Below, one piece after another: positions 25,374 to 34,738 of a stretch of 64,000 nucleotides of DNA. The DNA is from Dactylosporangium aurantiacum (GTDB lineage: Bacteria > Actinomycetota > Actinomycetes > Mycobacteriales > Micromonosporaceae). The translations under genes and the position numbers were made by a program. Numbering within the stretch: the stretch's first letter is position 1; every line of letters begins with the position of its first letter. The stretch covers positions 124,001-188,000 of the forward strand of contig NZ_JNYJ01000022.1 of the NCBI RefSeq assembly GCF_000716715.1, read 5' to 3'. The notes under the pieces were generated by a model that was not told where the DNA came from, made no database searches, and saw nothing but the letters and a program-made list of their open reading frames with translations.

Positions 25374-26738
25374 GGGCGCCGGGCGGCGCACGAACAGCAG
25401 CACCAGCACGCCCGCGGCGAGGGCCAGCGCACCCGCGACCACGAGGGTGTGGTCGAGCGCGTCGGCCACCCCGGCCCGCGGGTCGCGGTGCCCGGCCAGG
25501 CGGTGGCTGAACACGGCGCCGAACACGGCCACGCCGAGGGCGAAGCCGAGCTGGCGGAACGTGTTCACCGCGCCGCTGGCCATGCCGCTGCGCTCCGGCG
25601 GCGCCGCGGCCAGGGCCGCCGACGCCAGCACCGGCAGCACCATGGCCACCCCGACACCGGCCACGACCAGCCCGGGGATCAGCGCGGTCGCCGGGCTGGC
25701 CGCGGTGAGCCGCGCCTGGAGCAGGTCGCCGGCGCCGACGAGGAGCAGCCCCGCGCCGATCGTCCACCGCGGCGCGACCCGCTGCAGCAGCCGGCCGCCG
25801 AACGCGGCGACGACGAACGACGCGACGCTCATCGGCAGCGCGCCGAGCAGGCCGGCGTCGACCGGGCCCTTGCCGAGGAACTCCTGCAGCCAGACCGTCG
25901 CGAACGGCAGGTACGCGAACGCCGCCGCCTGGGCCAGCACCGCGGCGACCATGAGCGTGCTGAACGACGCGCTGCGGAACAGCCGCAGGTCCAGCATCGG
26001 CTGGGCGGCGGAGCGTTCGACGAGCAGGAACACGACCAGCGCGGCCGCGCAGACCCCGAACGCGGTCAGCGTCGACGCGGCGGTCCAGCCGGCCTCGCCG
26101 CCGCGGATGAGGCCGTAGGTGACCGCGGCCGCGCCGATCGTGAACGCGACCGTGCCGGGCACGTCGAACCGGGCGTCGGTGCGGCCCTTGGACTCGGTGA
26201 CGCCGCGGACGGTGAACCACACCGCGAGGAGGCTGACGGGCAGGTTGACCAGGAAGATCCAGCGCCAGCCGAGGTGCTCGGTGAGCAGCCCGCCGACGAT
26301 CGGACCGGCCGCGGCGGCGGCGCCGTTGACCGCGCCCCAGACGCCGAAGGCGATCCCGCGGTCCTTGCCCTGGTACGTGACGCCGAGCAGCGCCACGGTG
26401 GTGGCGAACATGGCCGCGCCGCCGACACCCTGCAGGAAGCGGGCCGCGACGAGGAGCCCGGCGTCGTCGGCGACCGCGCACAGCAGCGACGCCGCGGCGA
26501 ACACCACCGTGCCGGCGAGGTACATGCGGCGCCGGCCGTGCCGGTCGGCGAGGGCGCCGGCGCCGAGCAGCAGCGCGGCGAGCGCCAGGGCGTAGCCGTC
26601 GAGGACCCACTGCAGCCCGTCGAGCGAGGCGTGCAGATCACCGGCGACGGCCGGCAGCGCCACGGTCACGATCGTGACGTCGACGAGGAGCATGAACGTG
26701 CCGATGGACACGGCGAGCAGAGGGGACCATTTCCGCAT
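25314..26738 (-). CDS. MFS transporter, 14-helix drug efflux (DHA2/EmrB-type)
   Basis: 474 residues from ATG 26738. Helix 1 carries LLVDVTIVTVALPAVAGDL and is followed by LQWVLDGYALALAALLLGAGALADRHGRRR, the DHA2 signatures D1 and motif A. RWIFLVNLPVSLLAV is also typical. Fourteen hydrophobic segments are visible. Proton-driven export of drugs or metabolites is likely. It is divergent from an Lrp/AsnC gene, which probably controls it. Confidence 0.9.
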   Translation of the reverse strand: MRKWSPLLAVSIGTFMLLVDVTIVTVALPAVAGDLHASLDGLQWVLDGYALALAALLLGAGALADRHGRRRMYLAGTVVFAAASLLCAVADDAGLLVAARFLQGVGGAAMFATTVALLGVTYQGKDRGIAFGVWGAVNGAAAAAGPIVGGLLTEHLGWRWIFLVNLPVSLLAVWFTVRGVTESKGRTDARFDVPGTVAFTIGAAAVTYGLIRGGEAGWTAASTLTAFGVCAAALVVFLLVERSAAQPMLDLRLFRSASFSTLMVAAVLAQAAAFAYLPFATVWLQEFLGKGPVDAGLLGALPMSVASFVVAAFGGRLLQRVAPRWTIGAGLLLVGAGDLLQARLTAASPATALIPGLVVAGVGVAMVLPVLASAALAAAPPERSGMASGAVNTFRQLGFALGVAVFGAVFSHRLAGHRDPRAGVADALDHTLVVAGALALAAGVLVLLFVRRPAPSVRGDGPQVRLDPAVPGGH

Positions 26739-26811
26739 GCCGACGACTCTGCGGCACCGCTGACCGCGCGGCGAAGCCAGCACGCCGATCATGACGGAAT
26801 CCGACATGCGT

Positions 26812-26817
26812 TACGGT
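26812..26817 (+). promoter_or_regulatory. -10 element of the Lrp/AsnC gene
   Basis: TACGGT lies 6 nt before the GTG at 26824. No Shine-Dalgarno is present, so the transcript is probably leaderless and the GTG at 26824 (or 26821) is the start rather than the ATG at 26791. Confidence 0.4.
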
Positions 26818-26823
26818 TCCGTG

Positions 26824-27771
26824 GTGGAAATCGACACCCTGGACCGGCAGATCGTGGACGCGTTGCGGGTCGACGGGCGGGCCGGGTTCAGCCGGATCGC
26901 CGAGGTCCTCGGTGTCTCCGACCAGACGGTGGCCCGCCGGTACCGGCGGCTGCGCGCGGAGGCGGGGGTGCGCGTCGTCGGCCTGCCCAACGGGATCCGG
27001 CTCGGCTACGACAAGTGGATGATCCGGGTGCAGAGCACCCCCGGCGGGGCGTCCGCGGTCGCCGAGGCGCTCGCCCGCCGGCCCGACACCACGTGGGTGA
27101 CGATCGCGTCCGGCGGCACCGAGGTCACCTGCATCGTGCAGAACCCGGGCACCGCCGACCGGGAGGCGCTGCTGCTGCAGAAGCTGCCGAACACGCCGCG
27201 CCTGGTGTCGGTGCGGGCGCACTGCCTCATCCACTACTTCGCCGGCGGCGCGGTCGACGCGGCCGGGCCGACCGCGCTCACCCCGGAGCAGGGCGCGGCG
27301 GTGCTCCCGCCGGCCGCCGAGGGCCCGGCCGTGCTGCTCGACACCGACCAGCCGCTGGTCGCCGCGCTCGCCCGGGACGGCCGCACCGGCCTGCCGGAGC
27401 TGGCCGCCGCGACCGGCTGGTCGGAGTCCACCGTCCGGCGCCGGCTCGAGCACCTGCTGGGCACCGGCGCGCTGTTCTTCGACGTCGAGGTGAACCCGGT
27501 GCTGTTCGGGTACACCGCCCGGATCCTGCTGTGGATGTCCGTGGCGCCCGCGCACCTGGAGATCGTCGGGCGGGCCCTGTGCGGCCACCCGGAGGTGGTG
27601 TTCGCGGCGGCCACGACCGGCGAGACGAACCTCGTCGCCACCGTCATCTGCCCCGACATGGCCGGCCTGTACGAGTACCTCACCCGCCGGGTCGGTCCGC
27701 TGCCCGGCGTCGAACGGGTCGAGACGGCACCGGCGCTGCGGCACGTCAAGCAGGTCGGCGCGGTGCGCTGA
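26824..27771 (+). CDS. Lrp/AsnC-family regulator with duplicated HTH/RAM architecture
   Basis: 315 residues, about twice the usual Lrp length. The first HTH is IDTLDRQIVDALRVDGRAGFSRIAEVLGVSDQTVARRYRRL; a second, TDQPLVAALARDGRTGLPELAAATGWSESTVRRRLEHL, starts near residue 185. Both are followed by RAM-like alpha/beta halves. Duplicated Lrp proteins of this form are common in actinobacteria and often control a divergent MFS exporter, as here. The ligand is probably an amino acid or a related metabolite. Confidence 0.85.
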   Translation: MEIDTLDRQIVDALRVDGRAGFSRIAEVLGVSDQTVARRYRRLRAEAGVRVVGLPNGIRLGYDKWMIRVQSTPGGASAVAEALARRPDTTWVTIASGGTEVTCIVQNPGTADREALLLQKLPNTPRLVSVRAHCLIHYFAGGAVDAAGPTALTPEQGAAVLPPAAEGPAVLLDTDQPLVAALARDGRTGLPELAAATGWSESTVRRRLEHLLGTGALFFDVEVNPVLFGYTARILLWMSVAPAHLEIVGRALCGHPEVVFAAATTGETNLVATVICPDMAGLYEYLTRRVGPLPGVERVETAPALRHVKQVGAVR

Positions 27772-28573
27772 GCCGCGGCGCGCCGGCCGGTGCGCTGCCC
27801 GGCACCGGCCAGCCGGGCGTCACCTGCCGCAGCCCCGACGCCGAGACCAGCAGCGCGTCGTGCCCGTCCAGGGTCTCCAGCCAGCGCAGGGACCCGGGTC
27901 CGCGGGCCGCGGCGGCGGTCGCGTAGACGTCGGCCCACAGCAGGTCCGGCCCGGCGACGGTGACGGCGTGCACCCCGGTCGCCGGCCGGCGGGTGCGCGG
28001 GTTGACGATGTGCCCGCCCCGGTGCGCGGTGCCGGAGGTGGCGACCGCCCCGCCGCGCCGTTCGAGCACGGCCAGGACCGTGCCGGGACGGGCCGGGTCC
28101 TCGATGCCGACCCGCCACGCGGGATCCCCGGGCGCGGCGTGCACGATCAGGTCCCCGCCGGCGTTCAGGCACCACGAGTGGCCCGGCAGCCGGCGCAGGT
28201 GCGCCGCGGCCCGCTGCACCGCCCACCCCTTGACCAGGCCGGACGGGTCGAACCGGGGGGTGCCGGTGCGCGGGTCGGGCAGCTCCCGCGGGTCGAACCA
28301 GCCGCCGGTGCGCGCCCGGGCCTCCTCGCACAGCCGCAGGACGTCGGCGAGCAGCGGGTCGGCGGCGCCGGCGGTCAGCTCCCCGCGTTCCCAGCGGGAC
28401 AGGTCGCTGTCGGCGCGGTACGGGCTGAACACCGCGTCGGCGTGCCGCAGCTCGGCGAAGACCGCCGCGACCGCACGGGCCGCCTCGGCGGAGCCGGGGT
28501 CGGTGCCGGTGCCGCGGACGTGGACGCTGACCGGCAGGCCCATGACCTGCTCGACCCAGGCGCGCCGGTTCAT
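27746..28573 (-). CDS. apbE: FAD:protein FMN transferase (ApbE)
   Basis: 275 residues. ApbE motifs seen are ADAVFSPYRADSDLSRW, FDPSGLVKGWAVQRAAAHL, NAGGDLIVH, ATSGTAHRGGHIVNPRTRRP and LLWADVYATAA. The enzyme transfers FMN from FAD to a Thr/Ser of target proteins. The target is almost certainly the FMN-binding protein encoded by the overlapping upstream gene (ATGA). No lipoprotein signal is seen, so it may work inside before export, or without a membrane anchor. Its 3' end overlaps the convergent Lrp gene. Confidence 0.9.
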   Translation of the reverse strand: MNRRAWVEQVMGLPVSVHVRGTGTDPGSAEAARAVAAVFAELRHADAVFSPYRADSDLSRWERGELTAGAADPLLADVLRLCEEARARTGGWFDPRELPDPRTGTPRFDPSGLVKGWAVQRAAAHLRRLPGHSWCLNAGGDLIVHAAPGDPAWRVGIEDPARPGTVLAVLERRGGAVATSGTAHRGGHIVNPRTRRPATGVHAVTVAGPDLLWADVYATAAAARGPGSLRWLETLDGHDALLVSASGLRQVTPGWPVPGSAPAGAPRLSAPRRPA

Positions 28574-29064
28574 GACAGGTGCGCCGCGTCGAGGGCGGCC
28601 TGCAGCGACTCCCGGTAGCCGTCGCTGGTGACGGTGGCGCCGGAGACGGTGTCGATGTCGGCGCTCTGCGCGGCCAGGGTCTCCTGGATGAGCACCGGCA
28701 GGGCCCGGGCGTTGATCTGCCGGTCCTTGCCGTTGGCGGTCGGGTAGACCGGCACCGTCACCGCGGTGATCTTCCCCCCGGACACGGTGATCCTGACCTG
28801 CACGTCACCCCACCGGGTGGCCGCGACCGAACCGTCGTAGGTGGTGCCGCCACTGGTGTCGCTGCCGCCGGTACCGCTGCCGCCGCCGTTGCCACCGCCG
28901 GTGGTGCCGCCGCTGCCGTCGACGGTGCCGCCGCTGCCGCCCGTGTCGCCGGCGCCCTGGGCGGCCGCGGTGCTCGGGGCGGCGTCGCCGAGGCTGGTGC
29001 GGTAGCTGAACAGCAGCACCACCGCGGCGACCGTGGACAGCAGCCACAACGTGATCCGACGCAT
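28570..29064 (-). CDS. FMN-binding domain protein, exported
   Basis: 164 residues. An N-terminal hydrophobic segment (ITLWLLSTVAAVVLLFS) anchors or exports the protein. A Gly/Ser/Thr spacer (residues 38-75) leads to the FMN_bind domain, with SGATVTSDGY at 141-150; Thr 146 is the expected phosphoester-FMN site made by ApbE. It is encoded between a ferric reductase-like flavocytochrome and ApbE, the typical arrangement for passing electrons across the membrane to an extracytoplasmic acceptor. Confidence 0.9.
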   Translation of the reverse strand: MRRITLWLLSTVAAVVLLFSYRTSLGDAAPSTAAAQGAGDTGGSGGTVDGSGGTTGGGNGGGSGTGGSDTSGGTTYDGSVAATRWGDVQVRITVSGGKITAVTVPVYPTANGKDRQINARALPVLIQETLAAQSADIDTVSGATVTSDGYRESLQAALDAAHLS

Positions 29065-29078
29065 CGAAGACTCCTCGT

Positions 29079-30479
29079 TCACCAGGCGAACTGTTCGGTG
29101 TGCACGCGCCGCGGGGCGACCCCGGCGGCCACGGCCGCGGCGCGGGCGGCGGCGGTCCACGCGTCGGGCCCGCAGATGTACACGTCGGCGGCGGCGACGT
29201 CCGGCGCGCACCGCCGCAGCGTCTCGGCGTCGCTGAGCCCCGCGGCCGACGCCGGCAGCCATGACGGGCGGGTGGCCCGCGGGCCGAGCAGGTAGACGAC
29301 CCGGACCCCGCGCCGGCGGGCCAGCCACTCCAGCTCGCCGCGGAACGCGACCTCGGCCTCGGTGCGTGCCCGGTACACCAGCGTCGCCTGTCCCGGCCCG
29401 TACGGCAGCTCCCCGAGCAGCGCCAGCAGCGGCGTGACCCCGATGCCGCAGGCCAGCATGACGACCGGACCGCCGGTGTACGACTCGCCGGTGAGCCTGC
29501 CGTACGGTCCCTCGATCACCGCCCTGGTCCCCGGCCGCAGCCCGGCGACGCGGGCGCTGCCGTCGCCGAGGTCCTTCACCGTGATGCGCAGGACCCCGGT
29601 GTGCGGCGTCGCCGACAGCGAGTACGGGTGCGCCCGCGACCAGCCCGGCCCGTCCAGGAACCGCCACTGGAAGAACTGCCCGGCCCGCACCGGCAGCTCG
29701 GGCAGGTGCCGCCCGCTCAGGTACACCGAGGTCAGCCCCGGCCCTTCCGCCACGACCCGGTCGACGACGAGCCGGTGCCGCCAGGTCCGCCACGCGGGCA
29801 GCCCCACCCGGTAGGCGAGCACGGCCCCGGCGGCCGCCGCGTACAGCGTCCACCAGTACGCCCGCGACCACGCCGAGGCGATGAAGTCCGCCCCGGTCCA
29901 GATCTGGTGCGGCAGCGCCAGCCCGACGCCGAGGTACGCGTACAGGTGCAGCAGGTGCCACGACTCGTACCGCAACCGCCGCCGCGCCGCCCGCATCGAC
30001 GTCACCACGACCATCAGCAGCAGCACCGTGCCGGCCGCGGCGAGCAGCATCCCCGGGTAGTCGACGGTCAGGACCCACAGCTCCCGCACGACGTCGACCC
30101 GCTCGTCGAGCGCGTACCCCACGGTGATCAGCACGATGTGCGCCACCATCAGGTGGAACGAGCTGAACCCCGTCCAGCGGTGCCACCGGGCCAGCCGGTC
30201 CTGACCGAACGCCCGCTCGATCAGGGGTACCCGCGCCATCAGCAGCACCTGCAGCAGCAGCAGGTCGGCGGCGACCAGCCCGGTGAGCCGCCCGAGCGCG
30301 CTCGTCGCCGCACCGGCGCCGTCCCCGAGCTGCCCCACCCCGCCGTTGGCGACCCACAGCGCCACGACGACCAGCAGGCTGACGAACGCCGCCCCGGCGC
30401 CGACGTCGGCGGCGGGCGCCGCGGAGACGGCCTGACGGTGCGGCGGTGCGGGACGGGGCGGGGCGGTCGTTGCGGTCAC
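29079..30479 (-). CDS. Ferric reductase-like transmembrane flavocytochrome (FAD/NAD-binding)
   Basis: 466 residues. Six transmembrane helices with haem-ligand His candidates (LARWHRWTGFSSFHLMVAHI and ESWHLLHLYAYLGVGLALPHQ) form the ferric_reduct domain. The FAD domain has the flavin motif RAHPYSLS, and the NAD domain has GGPVVMLACGIGVTPLLALL and YICGPDAW. It should take electrons from NAD(P)H through FAD and haem to the outside, probably to the FMN-binding protein. It starts the three-gene operon. Confidence 0.9.
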   Translation of the reverse strand: MTATTAPPRPAPPHRQAVSAAPAADVGAGAAFVSLLVVVALWVANGGVGQLGDGAGAATSALGRLTGLVAADLLLLQVLLMARVPLIERAFGQDRLARWHRWTGFSSFHLMVAHIVLITVGYALDERVDVVRELWVLTVDYPGMLLAAAGTVLLLMVVVTSMRAARRRLRYESWHLLHLYAYLGVGLALPHQIWTGADFIASAWSRAYWWTLYAAAAGAVLAYRVGLPAWRTWRHRLVVDRVVAEGPGLTSVYLSGRHLPELPVRAGQFFQWRFLDGPGWSRAHPYSLSATPHTGVLRITVKDLGDGSARVAGLRPGTRAVIEGPYGRLTGESYTGGPVVMLACGIGVTPLLALLGELPYGPGQATLVYRARTEAEVAFRGELEWLARRRGVRVVYLLGPRATRPSWLPASAAGLSDAETLRRCAPDVAAADVYICGPDAWTAAARAAAVAAGVAPRRVHTEQFAW

Positions 30480-30557
30480 GGGCTCAACGTTCGGGGCGGA
30501 ACCTGGGAATTGCCCGTGAGCGGGTTGCGGAGTTGCTCAGAACCACCCGGCCCGCCG

Positions 30558-31013
30558 TCACGGCGGGTCCTGGCGCGCGCCCTTCTTCCGCCGGCCGGCG
30601 CGGAAGGCCCACGCCGTCAGCGCGCCGCCGGCCACGGCGACGCCGAGGCCCACGGCGGCCCGGCCGGCCGTCTGGCCGCCGAACAGCAACCGGACGCCCG
30701 TGCACACCGCGAGCGCGCCGTACAGCTGGGCCGCCTGCAGCAGGAACGCCGGCCGCCGCACCGCCGGGTCGGCCGCGACCTGCCGGCGGAGGCCGGCCCG
30801 CCAGCCGAGGCCGAACAGGATCACCGAGACGCCGAGCCCGCCGAGGCCGTACCCCAGCCCGGCACCGCCGGCACCACCGGCGACGAGCAGCAGCGCGATG
30901 CTGATCCCGCCCAGGACGACGGCCGCCGCGACCGCCCCGGTGGCCAGGCGGGCGCGGCACCACCGGAGCGGGTCCCGCGTCCGCCGCCGCGCCGGCGTCC
31001 CACGTCGCACCAT
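30558..31013 (-). CDS. Small membrane protein of unknown function
   Basis: 151 residues from ATG 31013. Hydrophobic segments at LATGAVAAAVVLGGISIALLLVAGGAG, YGLGGLGVSVILFGLGW, LLQAAQLYGALAVCTGVRLLFG and AAVGLGVAVAGGALTAWAF suggest four helices with a basic tail (RAGRRKKGARQ). No family is recognised. It may be transcribed with the reductase operon downstream (a gap of 78 nt). Confidence 0.55.
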   Translation of the reverse strand: MVRRGTPARRRTRDPLRWCRARLATGAVAAAVVLGGISIALLLVAGGAGGAGLGYGLGGLGVSVILFGLGWRAGLRRQVAADPAVRRPAFLLQAAQLYGALAVCTGVRLLFGGQTAGRAAVGLGVAVAGGALTAWAFRAGRRKKGARQDPP

Positions 31014-31097
31014 GCCGACCGCATGCCCGCCGCCGGTCCGCCCGCAAACACCGCCGGCCGGCCGCCGGGACCGGTCAGGATCGGCGGCGGCCAGGGT

Positions 31098-31338
31098 CAG
31101 AAGCCGCCGGTCACGGTCAGCATGCCGTCGGCGTCGATCGTGACCAGGCCGTCGTGCAGGAGGGTGGCGACGGCGGCGCGGTTCATCGCGCCCGTGTACT
31201 GGTGGGCGATGGTCAGCGCGTGGAACGGATCGCTCCACGTCCGGCGGCTGCGCCCACGCCCGCCGCTCGGCCGCGCTCGGGGACCACCACCTGACGGCGA
31301 GCGCCGCCGTCAGACCCGCCACGCCGGCGTCGTCATGC
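31098..31338 (-). pseudogene. Possible frameshifted small gene
   Basis: One frame reads AGVAGLTAALAVRWWSPSA then AERRAWAQPP. A second frame, entered one base later, reads WSDPFHALTIAHQYTGAMN then RAAVATLLHDGLVTIDADG and MLTVTGGF before a stop. Both halves look protein-like, but neither has a good complete frame with start and ribosome-binding site. A single indel near 31245 would join them into about 75 residues. No family is recognised. Confidence 0.3.
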
Positions 31339-31376
31339 GTCGATGGTCGCAAATCGACGCCGGCGTCCGGTGGCGG

Positions 31377-34300
31377 TCAGGCCTTGCGCAGCCAGAAGGT
31401 GAGGCCGAGCGACTCGTCGGTGAACGGCACCGCGTCCGGCCACGCCGGCTCGCCCTCGGCGTAGGCGGTGGCCAGCACGTCGTCGGTGACCAGGTCGCGG
31501 TGCTCGGTCAGGGCCAGCGCCGTGTCGTCGCGGGTGGTGGTGTACCGCAGCTCGATGCGGTCCACCACGTCCAGGCCACTGGACTTGCGGGCCTCCTGGA
31601 TCTGCCGGACGGCGTCGCGGGCCAGGCCGGCGCGCTCCAGCTCCGGGGTGAGCCGCAGGTCCAGGGCGAGGGTCGCGCCGGAGTCCGCGGCGACGGTCCA
31701 GCCCTCCCGCGGGGTCTCGGTGATGAACACCTCGTCCGGGGACAACTGCACCGCGGCGCCGTCGACGACGACCGTGGCGGTGCCGGCGCGCAGCGCGTCC
31801 CGCAGCGCGAGGGCGTCGGCGGCGGCGATCGCCTTCGCGACGTCCTGCACGCCCTTGCCGAACCGCTTGCCGAGGGCGCGGAAGTTCGCCTTGGCGGTCG
31901 CGTCGACGAGCGAGGAGCCGGCCGCGTCGACGGGGACGACGGTGGCCACGTTCAGCTCCGCCGCGATCTCCGCGAGCAGGTCGGCGGGCAGCTGCTCGAA
32001 GCCGGCCGCCGAGGCGAGCGCCCGCGACAGCGGCTGGCGGACCCGGATGCCGGAGTCGGCGCGCGCCGCCCGGCCCAGCTCGACGAGGCGGCGGGCGAGG
32101 GCCATCTGCGCCGACAGCGCCGGGTCGACCAGGGCCGCGTCGAGGAGCGGGTACGCGGCGAGGTGCACCGACGGGGCCGCGTCCGGCGACGAGGGCACCA
32201 CGATGTCCTGCCAGACCCGTTCGGTGATGAACGGCACGATCGGGGCGAGCAGCAACGTCACCGTCGACACGACCTCGTGCAGGGTGGCGAGGGCGGCCGG
32301 GTCGCCGCGCCAGAAGCGGCGGCGGCTGCGGCGCACGTACCAGTTGGACAGGTCGTCGACGAAGGCGGCCAGCAGCTTGCCGGTCTCGTGGGTGTCGAAG
32401 ACGTCCATGGCGGCGTCGACCCGGCCGACGAGGGTGTGCAGCTCCGACAGCACCCAGCGGTCCATGACGGGCCGGTCGGCGACCGCGGGGTCCGCCGGTG
32501 ACGGGGTCCAGCCGGCGGTGCGGCCGTACAGCGCCTGGAACGCGACCGTGTTCCAGTACGTCAGCAGCGTCTTGCGGACCACCTCCTGCAGGGTGGTGTG
32601 CCCGACCCGCCGCGCCGACCAGGGCGAGCCGACCGCGGCCATGAACCAGCGGACCGCGTCGGCGCCGTGCCGGTCCAGCAGCGGGATCGGCTCCAGGATG
32701 TTGCCGAGGTGCTTGGACATCTTGCGGCCGTCCTCGGCGAGGATGTGCCCGAGGCAGACCACGGTCTCGTAGCTGGACCGGCCGAAGACGAGGGTGCTGA
32801 CCGCCATCAGCGTGTAGAACCAGCCGCGGGTCTGGTCGATCGCCTCGGAGATGAACTGGGCCGGGAAGCGCCGCTCGAACACCTCGGCGTTGCGGTACGG
32901 GTACCCGAACTGCGCGAACGGCATGGCGCCCGAGTCGTACCAGGCGTCGATGACGTCGGGGACCCGGGTCGCGGTCTCGCCGCAGTGGCAGGGGAAGGTG
33001 ATCTCGTCGATGAACGGCCGGTGCGGGTCGAGCCCGGACAGGTCCCGCCCGGTGCGCTCGCCGAGCTCGGCGAGGGACCCGACGCAGGTCAGGTGCTCGC
33101 CGGGGCAGCGCCAGATGGGCAGCGGCGTGCCCCAGTACCGTTGCCGGGACAGCGCCCAGTCGACGTTGTTGACCAGCCAGTCGCCGTACCGGCCGTGCTT
33201 GACGCTCTCCGGCTGCCAGGTGGTGCGCTCGTTCTCGCGCAGCAGGTCGTCGCGGATCGCGGTGGTCCGCACGTACCAGGACGGCTGCGCGTAGTAGATG
33301 AGCGCGGTGTGGCAGCGCCAGCAGTGCGGGTAGCTGTGCTCGTAGGGCACGTGCCGGAACAGCAGCCCCCGCGCCTGCAGGTCCGCGACCAGCGCGGGGT
33401 TGGCGTCGCGGAAGAACACCCCGCCGACCAGCGCGATGTCCGGTTCGAACGTGCCGTCGCGGCGCACCGGGTTGATCATCGGCAGCCCGTACGCGCGGCA
33501 GCTGGCGAGGTCGTCGGCGCCGAACGCCGGTGCCTGGTGGACCAGGCCGGTGCCGCTGTCGGTGGTGACGTAGGAGGCGAGGATGACGATGTGCGCGCCG
33601 GGCACGTCGACGAGGTCGAACGGCGGCCGGTAGGTCCACCGTTCGAGGTCCTTGCCTGGGAACGACTCGCCGGTCAGCGTCCAGCCGTCGCCCAGCACGG
33701 CGCCGACCAGCGGCTCGGCCAGCAGCAGCTGCTCGGTGCCGTCGGTGGCCACGACGTACGTGACGTCGGGGTTGACGGCCACGGCGGTGTTGGCCACGAG
33801 GGTCCACGGGGTGGTCGTCCACACCAGCATCGCGACCCGCCCGGCGAGCGGGCCGGAGGTGAGCGGGAACCGGACGAACACGGACGGGTCGACGTCGGTC
33901 TCGTACCCCTGCGCCAGCTCGTGGTCCGACAGGGCCGTCTGGTCCCGCGGGCACCAGGGCGCGACCCGGAAGTCCTCGACGAGCAGACCCTTGTCGAAGA
34001 TCTGCTTGAGCGACCACCAGACGGACTCGATGTAGGGCGGGTCCATCGTGCGGTACGCGTCGTCCATGTCGACCCAGTAGCCCATGCGGTGGGTGAGCTC
34101 GGCGAACGCGTCGGTGTGCCGGGTCACCGACTCGCGGCACTTCGCGTTGAACGCGGCGATGCCGTAGTCCTCGATGTCGTGCTTGCCGGTGAAGCCGAGC
34201 TCCTTCTCCACCGCCAGCTCGACCGGCAGTCCGTGGCAGTCCCAGCCCGCCTTGCGCTCGACGTGGTAGCCCTTCATCGTCCGGTACCGGGGGAAGACGT

Positions 34301-34496
34301 CCTTGAACACCCGGGCCTCGATGTGGTGGGCGCCGGGCATGCCGTTGGCGGTCGGCGGACCCTCGTAGAACACCCACTCGGGCCGGCCGCGGGACTGCTC
34401 CAGGCTGCGGGCGAAGACGTCGCGGTCGCGCCAGAAGCGCAGGACGTCGTGGTCCAGGGCGGGCAGGTCGACCTGGGCGGGCACGGGGCGGTACAT
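31377..34496 (-). CDS. ileS: Isoleucyl-tRNA synthetase
   Basis: 1039 residues from ATG 34496, which has GGAGG upstream. The class I signatures are PGAHHIEAR (HIGH) and KMSKH (KMSKS). The editing domain, the anticodon-binding domain and a C-terminal DUF5915-type extension are all present. The length fits the long actinobacterial/eukaryal-like IleS class. It charges tRNA-Ile in the cytoplasm. A T-box leader on the same strand senses uncharged tRNA-Ile and controls translation. The gene is essential in most bacteria and looks intact. Confidence 0.97.
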   Translation of the reverse strand: MYRPVPAQVDLPALDHDVLRFWRDRDVFARSLEQSRGRPEWVFYEGPPTANGMPGAHHIEARVFKDVFPRYRTMKGYHVERKAGWDCHGLPVELAVEKELGFTGKHDIEDYGIAAFNAKCRESVTRHTDAFAELTHRMGYWVDMDDAYRTMDPPYIESVWWSLKQIFDKGLLVEDFRVAPWCPRDQTALSDHELAQGYETDVDPSVFVRFPLTSGPLAGRVAMLVWTTTPWTLVANTAVAVNPDVTYVVATDGTEQLLLAEPLVGAVLGDGWTLTGESFPGKDLERWTYRPPFDLVDVPGAHIVILASYVTTDSGTGLVHQAPAFGADDLASCRAYGLPMINPVRRDGTFEPDIALVGGVFFRDANPALVADLQARGLLFRHVPYEHSYPHCWRCHTALIYYAQPSWYVRTTAIRDDLLRENERTTWQPESVKHGRYGDWLVNNVDWALSRQRYWGTPLPIWRCPGEHLTCVGSLAELGERTGRDLSGLDPHRPFIDEITFPCHCGETATRVPDVIDAWYDSGAMPFAQFGYPYRNAEVFERRFPAQFISEAIDQTRGWFYTLMAVSTLVFGRSSYETVVCLGHILAEDGRKMSKHLGNILEPIPLLDRHGADAVRWFMAAVGSPWSARRVGHTTLQEVVRKTLLTYWNTVAFQALYGRTAGWTPSPADPAVADRPVMDRWVLSELHTLVGRVDAAMDVFDTHETGKLLAAFVDDLSNWYVRRSRRRFWRGDPAALATLHEVVSTVTLLLAPIVPFITERVWQDIVVPSSPDAAPSVHLAAYPLLDAALVDPALSAQMALARRLVELGRAARADSGIRVRQPLSRALASAAGFEQLPADLLAEIAAELNVATVVPVDAAGSSLVDATAKANFRALGKRFGKGVQDVAKAIAAADALALRDALRAGTATVVVDGAAVQLSPDEVFITETPREGWTVAADSGATLALDLRLTPELERAGLARDAVRQIQEARKSSGLDVVDRIELRYTTTRDDTALALTEHRDLVTDDVLATAYAEGEPAWPDAVPFTDESLGLTFWLRKA

Positions 34497-34499
34497 GCT

Positions 34500-34738
34500 G
34501 GTTCCTCCGTCGGACGCGGTGCGGCACTCCAACGGAGGGACGAGGCGGACTGCCCCGCGGTACCACCCTCCTTGACCGCGGCGAGCGCGGCCCCCTCGAC
34601 AGGGTTGCGGCCGGTTCTACTCGGCGCGGACGCCTTTCCTCCGGCGGCTCCGGGGTGATCTTCACGCCGCGCACACCGCCGGGCTTCCACCGTCCCCGGC
34701 TCGCTACGGGCTGCGTGCGGCGCTACTCGTCCCCATCA
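34500..34738 (-). ncRNA. Translational T-box riboswitch of ileS
   Basis: Upstream of ileS the minus strand carries the invariant T-box sequence GGTGGTACCGCGG (34569-34557). A stem I region begins near GGGACGAGTAG (about 34733) with a candidate Ile specifier ATC in GTGAAGATCACC. CCTCCGT (34538-34532) can pair with ACGGAGG (34510-34504), which contains the ileS ribosome-binding site. Alternatively CCCTCC can pair with the GAGGG beside the T-box bulge. This is the sequestrator/antisequestrator switch of actinobacterial translational T-boxes: uncharged tRNA-Ile opens the ribosome-binding site. Confidence 0.9.
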
